Shown here: piece after piece, positions 6,966 to 16,617 of the stretch
Layout of the letters: the number at the start of each line of letters is the position of its first letter
Numbering within the stretch: position 1 is the first letter of the stretch
Position numbers and translations under genes: made by a program
Notes under the pieces: generated by a model
Databases searched by the model: none
What the model was told of the DNA's origin: nothing
The model's input: the letters and a program-made list of their open reading frames with translations, nothing else
From: Pseudomonas sp. Irchel 3E20
Lineage (GTDB): Bacteria; Pseudomonadota; Gammaproteobacteria; Pseudomonadales; Pseudomonadaceae
Direction: 5' to 3'
Length of the DNA stretch: 64,000 bases
Assembly (NCBI RefSeq): GCF_900187645.1
Contig: NZ_FYEE01000004.1
Coordinates: 423,142-487,141 of the forward strand

Positions 6966-9326
6966 TTAAAACAACCCCAACTGCCCACCCACCAGGGTCG
7001 AGAAATCGTCGCCGACAAAGGGCAGGATCGCGTCGGCCACCGGTTGCAACTGGCGGGCCACGTAGTGCTCGTAGTCGATGGCGCCAGTGCGCACTTCCAG
7101 GGGTTCGGGGCCGGCCTGGGTCATCACGTAGCTGATCCAGCCACCGTTCTGGTACTGGCGCGGGCGGCCCTGGCGGTCGTTGTAGGCGTCGGCCAGGCGC
7201 GCCGCGCGCACGTGGGGCGGCACGTTGCGCTCGTAGTCGTCCAGGCGTCGGCGCAAGCGCTTGCGGTAGATCAGCAATTCATCCAATTCGCCTGCCAGGG
7301 TGCGTTGCACAAAATCGCGCACATAGCCCTGGTGCGGCTGGCGGTTGAAGATGCGCAGGTACAGCTCCTGCTGGAACTGCCGGGCCAGGGGCGACCAGTC
7401 GCTGCGCACGGTTTCCAGGCCCTTGTAGACCATCTCATCGCTGCCATCGGCGCGCCGCACCATGCCGGCGTAGCGCTTTTTGCTGCCCTCCTGCGCGCCG
7501 CGGATGGTGGGCATGAGGAAGCGCCGGAAATGGGTTTCAAACTGCAACTCCAGCACGCTCTCCAGGCCCATTTCGGCCCGCAGGTGCTCGCGCCACCACT
7601 GGTTGACCTGGGCCACCAGGGCCTGGCCGATGCGCGCGGCGTCCTCTTCGCTGTGGACGCTGCCGAGCCAGACAAAGGTGGAGTCGGTGTCGCCATAGAT
7701 CACCTGATGGCCCTGGGCTTCGATCAGCTTGCGGGTCTGCTGCATGATCTGGTGCCCGCGCAGGGTAATGGATGAGGCCAGGCGCGGGTCGAAGAAGCGG
7801 CAACCGCTGGAGCCGAGCACGCCATAGAAGGCGTTCATGATGATTTTCAGCGCCTGGGACAGCGGCCCGTTGTGCTCGCGCTTGGCCACTTCGCGGCCTT
7901 CGGAGACCTGCGCGACGATGGCCGGCAGGCAGTGGCGGGTGCGCGAGAAACGAGCGCCACGAAAGCCCGCCACCGACTCGCTGTCATCGGGGTGGCGCAA
8001 ACCTTCGACCAGGCCCAAAGGGTCGATGAGGAAGGTGCGGATGATCGACGGGTACAGGCTCTTGTAGTCCAGCACCAGCACCGACTCGTATAGGCCCGGG
8101 CGCGAGTCCATGACAAAACCGCCGGGGCTGGCCTGGGGCGGCAACGTCCCCAGGTTCGGCGCGACGAAGCCTTGGCGGTGCATCTGCGGAATGTACAAAT
8201 GGCAGAACGCCGCCACCGAGCCGCCGCTGCGGTCCGCCGGTTGCCCGGTGACACTGGCCCGTTCCAGGAGGAAGGTGAGCAGCTCGGTCTTGGCGAAGAT
8301 CCGCGTGACCAGTTCACAGTCCTTGAGGTTGTAGCGGGCCAGGGAGGGTTTGTCCTCGGCGAACATGCGGTCGATTTCGTCCATGCGCTGGTACGGGTTG
8401 TCGATGCACTTGCCTTCGCCGAGCAGGGTCTGGGCGACGTTTTCCAGGCTGAACGAGGGGAAACTCCAAGTGGCCGAACGCAGCGCCTCGATGCCATCGA
8501 TAATCAGCCGCCCGGGGGCCGAGGCGAAGTAGTGGTTTTTGCGGTTGCCGTGCTCGCGCCATTCCATTTCGCCACCGTTGCGCCCCAGCAGCAGCGGCAC
8601 GCCGAGGCGCCGGGCGTGTTCGTGGAGCACCCGCAGGTCGAACTGCACCACGTTCCAGCCGATGATGGCGTCGGGGTCGTGGCGCGCCAGCCACTGGTTG
8701 AGGCGTTCGAGCAACAGCACGCGGCTTTCGCAGTACGCCAGGTTGAAGCCCAGGGCCGGGTCGTTGTCTTCGCCGCGCCCGAGCATGTACACCTGGCGCT
8801 CGCCACAGCCTTCAAGGCCGATGCAGTACAGCTCGCCGAAGGCGTTGGTCTCGATGTCCAGGGACACCAGTTTCAGTGCCGGGCGATAAGCCGGCGCCGG
8901 TTTGAGCTGAGCGTCGGTGAGCAGGCCCGAAGCCTGGGCCACGCCGCTGAAGGCCACGGGCGCGGTGATGAAACGCTCCATCAGGTAGCGCTCGGGCGGG
9001 CGGATGTCGGCCTCGTAGACTTCCACCCCGGCCTTGCGCAGCACCTTGTCGAGGTGGATCAACTGGCGGTGCTGGCGGCAGTACAGGCCCAGCACCGGGC
9101 GGTGGTGAAAGTCCACCAATTGCAGCTCGCGCAGCTCCACCTCACGCTCATCCGCCAGCAACGCTTCACAGGCCCCGCGCTGCTCGGCCAGGACAAACGC
9201 CACCGAGGGCTGCACCGCCAGGCGCAGCAGGCGCGGGCCACGGTCGGTGGCCAGCCAGAATTCCACCTCGGTCCCGGCCGGCGTGTCGCGCCAATGGCGG
9301 GTCAGGATAAAACCCTGTTCGAGCAC
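6966..9326 (-). CDS. polB: DNA polymerase II (family B)
   Basis: Damage-inducible family B DNA polymerase with 3'-5' proofreading. 786 residues from the GTG at 9326. Exonuclease motif I is SLDIETN (D157, E159). Polymerase motif A is DYKSLYPSI (D420) and motif C is YGDTDST (D546, D548), so both active sites look intact. GTG 9326 was chosen because AAAGGTGA precedes it at about 5 bases, the protein then begins like family members ([14 protein letters not shown]), and the length is standard. GTG 9335 is the alternative. It starts 11 bases after the upstream DUF3087 gene, so the two form a transcript. I see no LexA box directly before polB; control would have to act upstream of the DUF3087 gene. 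Confidence 0.93.
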   Translation of the reverse strand: MLEQGFILTRHWRDTPAGTEVEFWLATDRGPRLLRLAVQPSVAFVLAEQRGACEALLADEREVELRELQLVDFHHRPVLGLYCRQHRQLIHLDKVLRKAGVEVYEADIRPPERYLMERFITAPVAFSGVAQASGLLTDAQLKPAPAYRPALKLVSLDIETNAFGELYCIGLEGCGERQVYMLGRGEDNDPALGFNLAYCESRVLLLERLNQWLARHDPDAIIGWNVVQFDLRVLHEHARRLGVPLLLGRNGGEMEWREHGNRKNHYFASAPGRLIIDGIEALRSATWSFPSFSLENVAQTLLGEGKCIDNPYQRMDEIDRMFAEDKPSLARYNLKDCELVTRIFAKTELLTFLLERASVTGQPADRSGGSVAAFCHLYIPQMHRQGFVAPNLGTLPPQASPGGFVMDSRPGLYESVLVLDYKSLYPSIIRTFLIDPLGLVEGLRHPDDSESVAGFRGARFSRTRHCLPAIVAQVSEGREVAKREHNGPLSQALKIIMNAFYGVLGSSGCRFFDPRLASSITLRGHQIMQQTRKLIEAQGHQVIYGDTDSTFVWLGSVHSEEDAARIGQALVAQVNQWWREHLRAEMGLESVLELQFETHFRRFLMPTIRGAQEGSKKRYAGMVRRADGSDEMVYKGLETVRSDWSPLARQFQQELYLRIFNRQPHQGYVRDFVQRTLAGELDELLIYRKRLRRRLDDYERNVPPHVRAARLADAYNDRQGRPRQYQNGGWISYVMTQAGPEPLEVRTGAIDYEHYVARQLQPVADAILPFVGDDFSTLVGGQLGLF

Positions 9327-9337
9327 GCTGTTCACCT

Positions 9338-9874
9338 TTATCGGGCGGCCGGAATCTGTTTGACGTGGGCCAGCCACTGCGGGTTCAGGGCGATTTGCTC
9401 GGGCTCCAGGCCCAGCTCCAGCATGCGCTCGCGGTGGCGGTCGATCTCCTGCACCGACTGGCTCAGGGCGCTGGTGTTGGCGTCGAGCAGGTGCATCTGG
9501 GTCAGGCCCAGGTGATAGAAGCGCAGCAGTTTCATCGCCGTTTCATCCCCCGCCGCGACACCGGCCGTGACGTGGTGCATGACGTTGGTCACCCGCATCA
9601 GGTTGCGCTTGAGCTGCCAGCCATAGGCCGCAGACGCCATCCACGGCTGCGACCAGAACTTGAAACGCACCAGCGCCGCACACACCAGCACCGAAGCAAT
9701 CACACCGCCCAGGTTGTAGCGGAAATTGTCGCCGCCCGGCTCACCCAACAGCTTCACCGCCAAACCCGACAGCACCAGGCCCAGCAACACGAACACCACG
9801 GCTATCACCAGGGTGCTGCGGCGGGTTTCGCGCCGGTAAAGGATGGGATCCTGGTGTTTGATCTCGAACATCAT
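9338..9874 (-). CDS. DUF3087 family membrane protein
   Basis: Uncharacterised protein of 178 residues. Two hydrophobic segments lie near residues 21-42 ([19 protein letters not shown]) and 54-70. They are followed by a soluble helical C-terminus rich in charged residues that includes a histidine-containing stretch (VTNVMHHV). The start [10 protein letters not shown] has two adjacent ATGs. It lies directly upstream of polB with an 11-base gap, so the two are probably co-transcribed. The family is conserved in Pseudomonas; no function can be assigned. Confidence 0.8.
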   Translation of the reverse strand: MMFEIKHQDPILYRRETRRSTLVIAVVFVLLGLVLSGLAVKLLGEPGGDNFRYNLGGVIASVLVCAALVRFKFWSQPWMASAAYGWQLKRNLMRVTNVMHHVTAGVAAGDETAMKLLRFYHLGLTQMHLLDANTSALSQSVQEIDRHRERMLELGLEPEQIALNPQWLAHVKQIPAAR

Positions 9875-9981
9875 GGCAAAGGCGTCCAGTAGGGGGAGGA
9901 AAGAAAGCGGCGGGCATTATCACCGCTATGGCGGCCGACAGACACCGGCAATGACCCGATCAGGGCGGCTATTGCGCCAGA

Positions 9982-10911
9982 TCAGGCCAATGCCTCACTT
10001 GACCCCGCTGGCGACAGGCCGGCGCACACCTCACGCACACAGCCGCGCAACCAGCGGTGGCCAGGGTCGGCGTCCAACCGTGGCGGCCAGAGCAGCGAGA
10101 CAGTGATCGGCGCCAGCGCCAGCGGCAGGGCAAAGCTGTGCAGGCCCTGGCGCAGGCCGGTGGTGTGGTGCTCGGGCACGCTGGCGATCAATTCGCCGCT
10201 GCGCACCAGGGCCAGGGCGGTGGAAAAGCCGCCGACCACCGTCACGATGCGCCGTTGCAAGCCCAGGGTTTGCAGGGCCAGATCGATGGCCGCAGGCCCG
10301 TTGTGCAGGCCCGGGCGCGACACGCCGATGTGGCGGCCCTGGGCGTAACGGGCAGCGCTGACGACGCCCTCGGCCAGGGGATGCTCAGGGCTGACCACGC
10401 CGATAAAACGGTCGCGGAACAACCCTTGGGCGATCAGCTCCGGCGCGGTGCCGGGGCCCACTACCGCGGTTTCCAGGTCCACATCGCCGTCGCGCATCGC
10501 ACTGCTTTCCTTGTTCGGTTTGCCGACGAAGCGCAACTGCACCCCCGGCGCCTGGGCCGCGACCCGGGCCAGCAGCGCCGGGCCGAAGGTTTCGACAAAA
10601 CCGTCGCTGCTGCGCAAGGTGAAAGTGCGCGCCAGTTGCCCCAGGTCCAGCACCGTGGCCGGGCGCAGCACCGCTTCGGCGTCGCGCACCAATTGGCTGA
10701 CCTGCTCGCGTAGCGCCAACGCCCGGGGCGTCGCCACCAACCCGCGGCCGGCGCGTACCAGCAAGGGGTCGCCGGTGGTGGCCCGCAGGCGCGCCAGGGC
10801 CCGACTCATCGCCGAGGGGCTCAGGTGCAGGCGCTGGGCGGCACGGGTCACGCTGCCTTCGCTGAGCAAGGCATCCAGGGTGAACAGCAGGTTGAGATCA
10901 GGTTTCGTCAT
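9982..10911 (-). CDS. LysR family transcriptional regulator
   Basis: 309-residue LTTR. The HTH lies at about residues 5-60 (LNLLFTLDALLSEGSVTRAAQRLHLSPSAMSRAL) and the effector-binding fold fills the rest. ATG 10911 (MTKPDLNLL) gives the standard N-terminus; the frame continues upstream without homology. It is divergent from an MFS exporter, 139 bases apart, with a TGCACA-N5-TGTGCA dyad between, so it probably regulates that exporter and itself. Effector unknown. Confidence 0.88.
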   Translation of the reverse strand: MTKPDLNLLFTLDALLSEGSVTRAAQRLHLSPSAMSRALARLRATTGDPLLVRAGRGLVATPRALALREQVSQLVRDAEAVLRPATVLDLGQLARTFTLRSSDGFVETFGPALLARVAAQAPGVQLRFVGKPNKESSAMRDGDVDLETAVVGPGTAPELIAQGLFRDRFIGVVSPEHPLAEGVVSAARYAQGRHIGVSRPGLHNGPAAIDLALQTLGLQRRIVTVVGGFSTALALVRSGELIASVPEHHTTGLRQGLHSFALPLALAPITVSLLWPPRLDADPGHRWLRGCVREVCAGLSPAGSSEALA

Positions 10912-10953
10912 GGCCGGACGATAGCACGTTGCCCATCGAGATATGGCGCCCCA

Positions 10954-10970
10954 TGCACAGGTGATGTGCA
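10954..10970. promoter_or_regulatory. Candidate LysR operator dyad
   Basis: TGCACA-GGTGA-TGTGCA, a perfect 6-bp dyad with the T-N11-A shape typical of LTTR sites, located between the divergent LysR and MFS genes. Confidence 0.5.
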
Positions 10971-11050
10971 ACCCGTGCGTCTTCCGCCCCACCCCGGCGC
11001 GCCTTAGGCTGCTGCATGCGCCCACCCCGGGCGCGCCTCAGGAGCCCCAT

Positions 11051-12385
11051 GTGAACCCGACCCCCGCCCTCGCCAGCTTGGCGCTGACCCTGTTGCTGTG
11101 TGCCCTGGGCTCCAGCATTGCCAACGTCGGTTTGCCCGCACTGGCCCAGGCTTTTGCCGCCCCGTTCGGCCAGGTGCAGTGGGTGGTTTTGGCCTACCTG
11201 CTGGCCATCACCTGCCTGATCGTCAGCGCCGGGCGCCTGGGCGACCTGCTGGGTCGGCGCCGGGTGCTGCTGGCCGGGGTCGCGCTGTTCAGCCTGGCGT
11301 CGGCCCTGTGCGCGGTGGCGCCCAGCCTGGGGATATTGATCGGCGCACGGGCCCTGCAAGGCGTCGGCGCCGCGCTGATGATGGCCCTGACCCTGGCCAT
11401 GGTCGGCGACACCGTGGGCAAGGCCCGCACCGGCAGCGCCATGGGCCTGCTCGGGACGCTGTCGGCCATCGGCACGGCCCTGGGCCCGACCCTGGGCGGC
11501 GTGTTGATCGACGGGTTCGGCTGGCGGGGGCTGTTCGTACCCTGCGCCGCCCTGGGCCTGCTGACCCTGGCCCTAGGCTATCGCTACTTGCCCGCCGACC
11601 CACCCAGGACCGCACCCAGCGGCTTCGACCCCTTCGGCACCCTGCTGCTGGCCCTGGCGCTGGGCGCCTATGCTCTGGCCATGACCTTGGGGCGCGGCAG
11701 CCTGGGCCTACTTAATGCCCTGCTGTTGCTGGCGGCGGCGCTGGGCGCGGCGCTGTTCCTGTGGGTCGAGGCACGGGTGGCGGCGCCGTTGGTTCATCTG
11801 CCGCTGCTGCGGGCGCCATTGATGAGTACCAGCCTACTGCTCAACGTGCTGGTGGCGATGGTGATGATGGCCACCCTGGTGGTCGGCCCGTTCTATCTGA
11901 CAGACGCCCTGGGCCTGGCCCCGGCCAGCGTGGGCCTGGTGATGTCGGTGGGGCCGCTGATGGCCGCGTTCAGTGGGGTGCCGGCGGGCAAACTGGTTGA
12001 CCGCTGGGGCGCGTTGGCGGTGCTGCGCCTGGGTTTATTCACCCTGGCCCTGGGCGCATTGGCCCTGGGCTGGCTGGCGCCGTGGCTGGGGGTGGTGGGT
12101 TACCTCGTGGCGTTGGCGATCCTGACGCCGGGCTATCAGTTGTTCCTCGCGGCCAACAACACGGCAGTCATGCAGGATGTGCCCACCGCGCAACGTGGCG
12201 TGGTGTCGGGCCTGCTCAACCTGGCCCGTAACCTGGGCCTGCTGAGCGGCGCGTCACTGATGGGCACGGTGTATGCCCTCACCGCACAGCACGGTGGCGC
12301 CGGCCAAGGCCTGCAATGGACCTTCACCGGCGCCACCGTGCTGTTGGGGCTGGGCTTGGCGCTGGCCTGGCGCCTGCGCCGGTAG
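11051..12385 (+). CDS. MFS transporter (multidrug-efflux type)
   Basis: Inner-membrane major facilitator of 444 residues. The first helix carries LALTLLLCALGSSIANVGLPAL. The loop 2-3 signature is GRLGDLLGRRRVLLAG (about residues 60-75). GTG 11051 was chosen because CAGGAG lies 7 bases upstream and homology begins there; the frame upstream has no recognisable protein. It is convergent with the next MFS gene, with only 4 bases between the stops. The divergent LysR gene is the likely regulator. Export of a drug or metabolite is inferred from the family; the substrate is unknown. Confidence 0.86.
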   Translation: MNPTPALASLALTLLLCALGSSIANVGLPALAQAFAAPFGQVQWVVLAYLLAITCLIVSAGRLGDLLGRRRVLLAGVALFSLASALCAVAPSLGILIGARALQGVGAALMMALTLAMVGDTVGKARTGSAMGLLGTLSAIGTALGPTLGGVLIDGFGWRGLFVPCAALGLLTLALGYRYLPADPPRTAPSGFDPFGTLLLALALGAYALAMTLGRGSLGLLNALLLLAAALGAALFLWVEARVAAPLVHLPLLRAPLMSTSLLLNVLVAMVMMATLVVGPFYLTDALGLAPASVGLVMSVGPLMAAFSGVPAGKLVDRWGALAVLRLGLFTLALGALALGWLAPWLGVVGYLVALAILTPGYQLFLAANNTAVMQDVPTAQRGVVSGLLNLARNLGLLSGASLMGTVYALTAQHGGAGQGLQWTFTGATVLLGLGLALAWRLRR

Positions 12386-12389
12386 GCGA

Positions 12390-13724
12390 TCAGGCCTTGG
12401 TCGCCACGCCTTGAACCTGTGCCGAGGGCTGCGCCGGGGTGCGCAGGGTCCACAGCAGGTAGACGCCCACCAAACCGGCGGCCGAGAGCGACAACATCCC
12501 CGCCCGTGGGTCGGTGAACCAGATCTCCATGTTGGCCTTGAGCATCGGCGCGACGAAACCGCCGATGTTGCCCATGGAACCGATCAAGGCAATCCCTCCC
12601 GCCGCCGCCACGCCGCCCAGGTAACTGGTGGGCAGGGTCCAGAACAGCGGTTGCACGGTGACGAACCCCGCCGCCGCAAAGCAGAACGCCAACAGCACCG
12701 GGCCGAAGCTGTTGAGCAAAGCCGAGGCGGCAATGCCGATGGCGGCCAGGGCGAGCATGCACATGGCCATTTTCAGGTGCGAACCGTGGCGGTCGGCGTA
12801 GCGGGTAACGAAGTACATGGCGATGGCCGCGCACAGCCAGGGCACGGCAATCAGCATGCCCACCTTGAACCCCACCGTGGTGCCCAGCAGCTCGGCGATG
12901 CGCGTGGGCAGGTAGAAGATCACCCCGTAGACACTCACCTGCACGCTGAAGTAGATCAGGATGAACTTCATCACCCGGGTGTTGCGCAGCAGGTCCAGCA
13001 ACGTTTTCGGGCCGTGGCTGACCTTGAGTTTGTCCTCGGCCTGCAACTCCAGGCTCAGCGCGGCTTTCTCCTGGGCGGTCAGCCAGTTGGCCTCCTCGGG
13101 CTTACTCTTGAGGTAGAACAGCGCGATGATCCCCACCACTACCGCGGCCAGGCCTTCGACCAGGAACATCCACTGCCAGTTGGTCAGGCCGAACATGTCG
13201 TGCATTTCCAGCAACCACCCCGACAGCGGGCTGCCGAGCATCAGCGCCAGTGGCAGGCCGAAGTAGTAGATGCCGATCGCCTGGCCACGGCGCTGGGCCG
13301 GGAACCAGTAGGTCAGGTAGAGGATCACGCCCGGAGAGAAGCCCGCCTCGGCCACGCCCAGCAGAAAGCGCAGCACGTAGAACGTGGTTTCGTCGCGGGT
13401 GAACATCATCGCCGCCGACACCAGGCCCCAGGTAATCATGATCCGGCTCAGCCAGACCCGCGCCCCAACCCGGTGCAGCATGAGGTTGCTGGGCACCTCG
13501 AAAATCGCATAGCCAATGAAGAAAATCCCCGCGCCGAGGGCGAACGCCGCGTTGCTCAAGCCGATATCGGCTTGCAGCGCGGCCTTGGCGAAGCCGACGT
13601 TGGAACGGTCGATCATCGCCAGGGCGAACATCAGGGCAAGGAATGGCAACAGCTTCCAGCGGCACTTGGCGAGGGCGCTTTCGATGGCGGCCAGGTGGTC
13701 TGATCGTGTCTTTTCTGGGGTCAT
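12390..13724 (-). CDS. MFS transporter, anion:cation symporter (ACS) family
   Basis: Importer-type MFS protein of 444 residues. Twelve hydrophobic helices are predicted, with ACS family signatures ALAMIDRSNVGFAKAAL in helix 1, LGVAEAGFSPGVILYLTYWF in the 4-5 region, and a charged central loop (LYLKSKPEEANW). Relatives take up organic acids such as phthalate, hexuronates or tartrate. ATG 13724 (MTPEKTRSD) is preceded by an AAGG-poor leader, but the alignment supports it. The divergent LysR gene at 13861 is the probable regulator. No catabolic enzymes adjoin it, so the substrate cannot be inferred. Confidence 0.86.
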   Translation of the reverse strand: MTPEKTRSDHLAAIESALAKCRWKLLPFLALMFALAMIDRSNVGFAKAALQADIGLSNAAFALGAGIFFIGYAIFEVPSNLMLHRVGARVWLSRIMITWGLVSAAMMFTRDETTFYVLRFLLGVAEAGFSPGVILYLTYWFPAQRRGQAIGIYYFGLPLALMLGSPLSGWLLEMHDMFGLTNWQWMFLVEGLAAVVVGIIALFYLKSKPEEANWLTAQEKAALSLELQAEDKLKVSHGPKTLLDLLRNTRVMKFILIYFSVQVSVYGVIFYLPTRIAELLGTTVGFKVGMLIAVPWLCAAIAMYFVTRYADRHGSHLKMAMCMLALAAIGIAASALLNSFGPVLLAFCFAAAGFVTVQPLFWTLPTSYLGGVAAAGGIALIGSMGNIGGFVAPMLKANMEIWFTDPRAGMLSLSAAGLVGVYLLWTLRTPAQPSAQVQGVATKA

Positions 13725-13823
13725 GGTATGAGCCTTATTATTAGATTTTTCCGCTATCAGCAGCGCTGACCCCGGCACGCTAGTGCAGCCCACCGATAAA
13801 TCCCAATGACATATTTTCAACCT

Positions 13824-13844
13824 TTGATATCGTTTCGTTATCAA
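13824..13844. promoter_or_regulatory. Candidate LysR operator dyad
   Basis: TTGATA-N9-TATCAA in the 136-base gap between the ACS transporter and the divergent LysR gene, close to the LysR start. The form is consistent with an LTTR autoregulation site. Confidence 0.45.
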
Positions 13845-13860
13845 TGCCTCGGGGTGCCCT

Positions 13861-14817
13861 ATGGAAAACGACGAAATATCCTACGCCAGCGTCAGCAAGT
13901 GGCTGAAAATCAAACACCTGCTGCTGATCGACACCCTGGCCCGGACCCGCAACATGCACACCACCGCCGAGCTGATGAACCTCACCCAACCGGCCATCAG
14001 CAAAATGCTGCGCGACATCGAGCGGCTACTGGGCTTTGCCTTGTTCGAGCGCCAGACCCGCAGCATGGCCCTCACCGAACTGGGGGAATTCGTGGTGCGC
14101 TTTGCCCGCATGACGTTGCACGACACCCAGTCGTTCGTCGACCAACTGAACAAAGTGCGCAAGGGCGGCCACGGCCATTTGAAGATCGGCGCGATCTTCG
14201 CCGCCACCTCGGTGGTGCTGCCCGAAGCCATCACCCGCATCAAGCGCGAGCGGCCACGGTTGTCCATCGAAGTGATCGAACAAACCAGCAACCAGTTGCT
14301 GGAGATGCTGGAACACAAAAAACTCGACCTGATAATCGCCCGCTTCACCGACGAGCGTTACCAGACCCCTTACGACTTCCGCCCCCTGGGCCACGAACCG
14401 TTCTGCCTGGTGGTCAACCGCGAACACCCGCTGGCGCGTTTCGACACGGTGGCCATCGCGCAACTGAGCGACTGGCCGTGGGTCATGTACCCCTTCAACG
14501 CGCCCCTGCGCCGGCAAATGGACGCCGCCTTCGCCCGCTTCAACCTGCCCACCCCCACCGACACGGTGGAAACCATCTCCATGCCCACCTTCCTGCACCT
14601 TCTGCAATCGGGCCCGATGCTGGCCATGCTCCCCGAGTCGATGGTGCAACCCCAGGTGCAAAGCGGCTTGCTCAAGGTCCTCGACACCCCCTTCAAGGTC
14701 GAACCCCAGGACTACGGCATCATCACCCGCAAAGACGAACTGCCCAGCGAAGCGGCGCGGGTATTTGTCGAGATCCTGGTGGCGTTTGCGCGGGAGCGGG
14801 AGGGGCAAGTGGGTTAA
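13861..14817 (+). CDS. LysR family transcriptional regulator
   Basis: 318-residue LTTR. The HTH is displaced from the start (about residues 17-70, KIKHLLLIDTLARTRNMHTTAEL then LTQPAISKMLRDIE) because of a short N-terminal extension, as in GbpR/CbpA-like sugar or aromatic-acid regulators. The effector domain follows from about residue 100 (GHLKIGAIFAATSVVLPEAI). ATG 13861 leaves the whole intergenic dyad outside the gene. Divergence from the ACS transporter points to substrate-dependent control of uptake. Confidence 0.88.
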   Translation: MENDEISYASVSKWLKIKHLLLIDTLARTRNMHTTAELMNLTQPAISKMLRDIERLLGFALFERQTRSMALTELGEFVVRFARMTLHDTQSFVDQLNKVRKGGHGHLKIGAIFAATSVVLPEAITRIKRERPRLSIEVIEQTSNQLLEMLEHKKLDLIIARFTDERYQTPYDFRPLGHEPFCLVVNREHPLARFDTVAIAQLSDWPWVMYPFNAPLRRQMDAAFARFNLPTPTDTVETISMPTFLHLLQSGPMLAMLPESMVQPQVQSGLLKVLDTPFKVEPQDYGIITRKDELPSEAARVFVEILVAFAREREGQVG

Positions 14818-14994
14818 CGGGTCAGCTGCAGGGCAGTAGGCGGGTTCACCCCAGGCTATCGCCCCTCACGGCTGGCGCTCGCTGCGGTCATAAATTGTCG
14901 TAGGCCGATTCCCACCAATCGCGTCCGTTTGGTCTGATTTCGCGCAATAAATTGCCTCGCTAGCATCGCGTTTTGTCCTGCGCGAGTGCGTGCC

Positions 14995-16617
14995 ATGCCG
15001 CCATCCTCTACCCCAGAACCCACTGTTCCCGCCGACAACATGCGCGTCGCCCTGGCGTACATCACCGGTGCCCCGGAAAAACTCTTCGACGCCAGTGTCG
15101 ATACCGCCCTTTGGGTGTGGGAGGCGATCCAGGGGGATTTCAACCAAGACCGCAGCACCGGGCAAATCGCCTTCGACGCGGCGGTTTCCATGGTGCCCTT
15201 GGTGGACCAGGTCTGCGACATGCGCGATTTGGTCGCCAACTGCCGCGAACTGCAAAAAGACCACAGCAACACCTGGGCCTGGGTCGGCCTGTGCCTGACC
15301 CTGATCGGCCTGTTTCCGGTGCTCGGTTCCCTGGTCAAGGGCGTGCTGAAAATCTTCTTCCTGTTTATCCGCCGCTCCGGTGGCCATGCCGTGGAGCAGG
15401 CCGTGGACGAGGCGATGACCTGGGTCATCACCCTGCTGCGTAAAAAGGAAGTGGTGAAGTATTGGCGTGGCATGAAATGGGGCCAGGTGTTCCAGACACT
15501 GGCTGACGCCATCAAAAAGGTGCGCAATCAAATAGACGTCTTGAGGTTACTGCACGCCTTCGACCGGGGCATTGCCCTGCTCAACACCCTACTGGGCAAA
15601 GTCAAATACGTCCCTGGGGCCGCCGCCAAGGCCGAGCAAACCCTGAACATGGTCAAGGCCGTGCGTTTGCAAGCCAATGCCCATATCGGCAAAGCCCTGC
15701 AACCGATACGCGACGCCCTCGACATCGTGATCCGCCGGTTGGAGATGGAAGACCTGATGCAGCATCGGGCGATCCTGAACACGGTGAATGTGCACTTTCA
15801 CGGCGGATTGCCCGAGGCTCGGGCGGTGAAATTGATGCGGGATGCGAAGCCGTTGCCGGGGTGGTTGAGTCGGGGGAAGCCGGGGGAGTTTCGGCCGTTG
15901 GAATACTCTAAAGAAATAGAAAAGATCAAAGAGAAAGCTAGGCAAGGCTTTCCCAACCTCGATGATAAGCAGATCAGAACCTTCGCAAAGGGATTGGAGG
16001 CAGTTGAACTGGTCGGTCCTCTACGCCTTTACCGCATCATAGGCCCCGGCAGTGTCGCCAGCGCCCAGGACTGGGTCACGGAAGCCGTGTTCAAGCAAAT
16101 CATGGATTCAGCCAACCCCAAATCTGCCTGGCGCAAGTACCTGGCGGTGTGGCCGGACTGGAACGTCAATGGCCAGTTCGTGGTGTACGAACTCAAGGCC
16201 GGGGAAACCCTCAAGGTCTGGAAAGGCCCTGCGGCGTCCCAAGTCAAGGATGGGGAAATGGAACTAGGTGACCGCTATCTGGAAGGCGGCTGGGAGCAAA
16301 TCAAGTTCGATGCCAAGTTCATCCGTAATAGCGCCGGCGAAAGTACCGCTGAAGCCTTCGACACCCTGACCTACTACCGCGTGGATCGCCAGACCGGTCG
16401 CATGGAACCTGCCCCGGACATGAACTACGAGCGTTACAAGAACCTGTCGCCACAAGAACAGGAGTTCTATGAGTGCCTGCGTGAAAAAATCAATCACCCC
16501 GCCATCAGCGGCCCCTTTGATACCACCTGGGGCATGACCGACTTTGATACCCAACTTAATAACGTGCGCCTCGGCCTGCCCAACTTACCCGGCCAAGTAA
16601 CGGAGTTTAAAAAATGA
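14995..16617 (+). CDS. Polymorphic toxin, probable type VI secretion effector with ADP-ribosyltransferase-like C-terminus
   Basis: 540 residues in two parts. The N-terminal part (about 1-300, GC-rich) contains a pre-toxin segment with a hydrophobic stretch near residues 92-127 (WAWVGLCLTLIGLFPVLG), a type I recognise from T6SS-associated effectors. I see no PAAR motif, so a separate PAAR or VgrG carrier would be needed. At about residue 303 (nt 15900) the base composition drops and a charged linker (KEIEKIKEKARQG) leads to the C-terminal domain. That domain has LYRIIGPGS (343-351), WPDWNVNGQFVVYE and LEGGWEQIKFD (about 428-438), an order resembling ADP-ribosyltransferase toxins; this is inference. 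ATG 14995 is preferred over GTG 14986. The stop overlaps the immunity gene start (ATGA). Confidence 0.68.
   Translation: MPPSSTPEPTVPADNMRVALAYITGAPEKLFDASVDTALWVWEAIQGDFNQDRSTGQIAFDAAVSMVPLVDQVCDMRDLVANCRELQKDHSNTWAWVGLCLTLIGLFPVLGSLVKGVLKIFFLFIRRSGGHAVEQAVDEAMTWVITLLRKKEVVKYWRGMKWGQVFQTLADAIKKVRNQIDVLRLLHAFDRGIALLNTLLGKVKYVPGAAAKAEQTLNMVKAVRLQANAHIGKALQPIRDALDIVIRRLEMEDLMQHRAILNTVNVHFHGGLPEARAVKLMRDAKPLPGWLSRGKPGEFRPLEYSKEIEKIKEKARQGFPNLDDKQIRTFAKGLEAVELVGPLRLYRIIGPGSVASAQDWVTEAVFKQIMDSANPKSAWRKYLAVWPDWNVNGQFVVYELKAGETLKVWKGPAASQVKDGEMELGDRYLEGGWEQIKFDAKFIRNSAGESTAEAFDTLTYYRVDRQTGRMEPAPDMNYERYKNLSPQEQEFYECLREKINHPAISGPFDTTWGMTDFDTQLNNVRLGLPNLPGQVTEFKK

Noticed and set aside
8172..9515. 447-codon plus-strand frame opposite polB
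   Set aside because: Exact antisense of a gene with complete family B motifs; no ribosome site and no recognisable protein.
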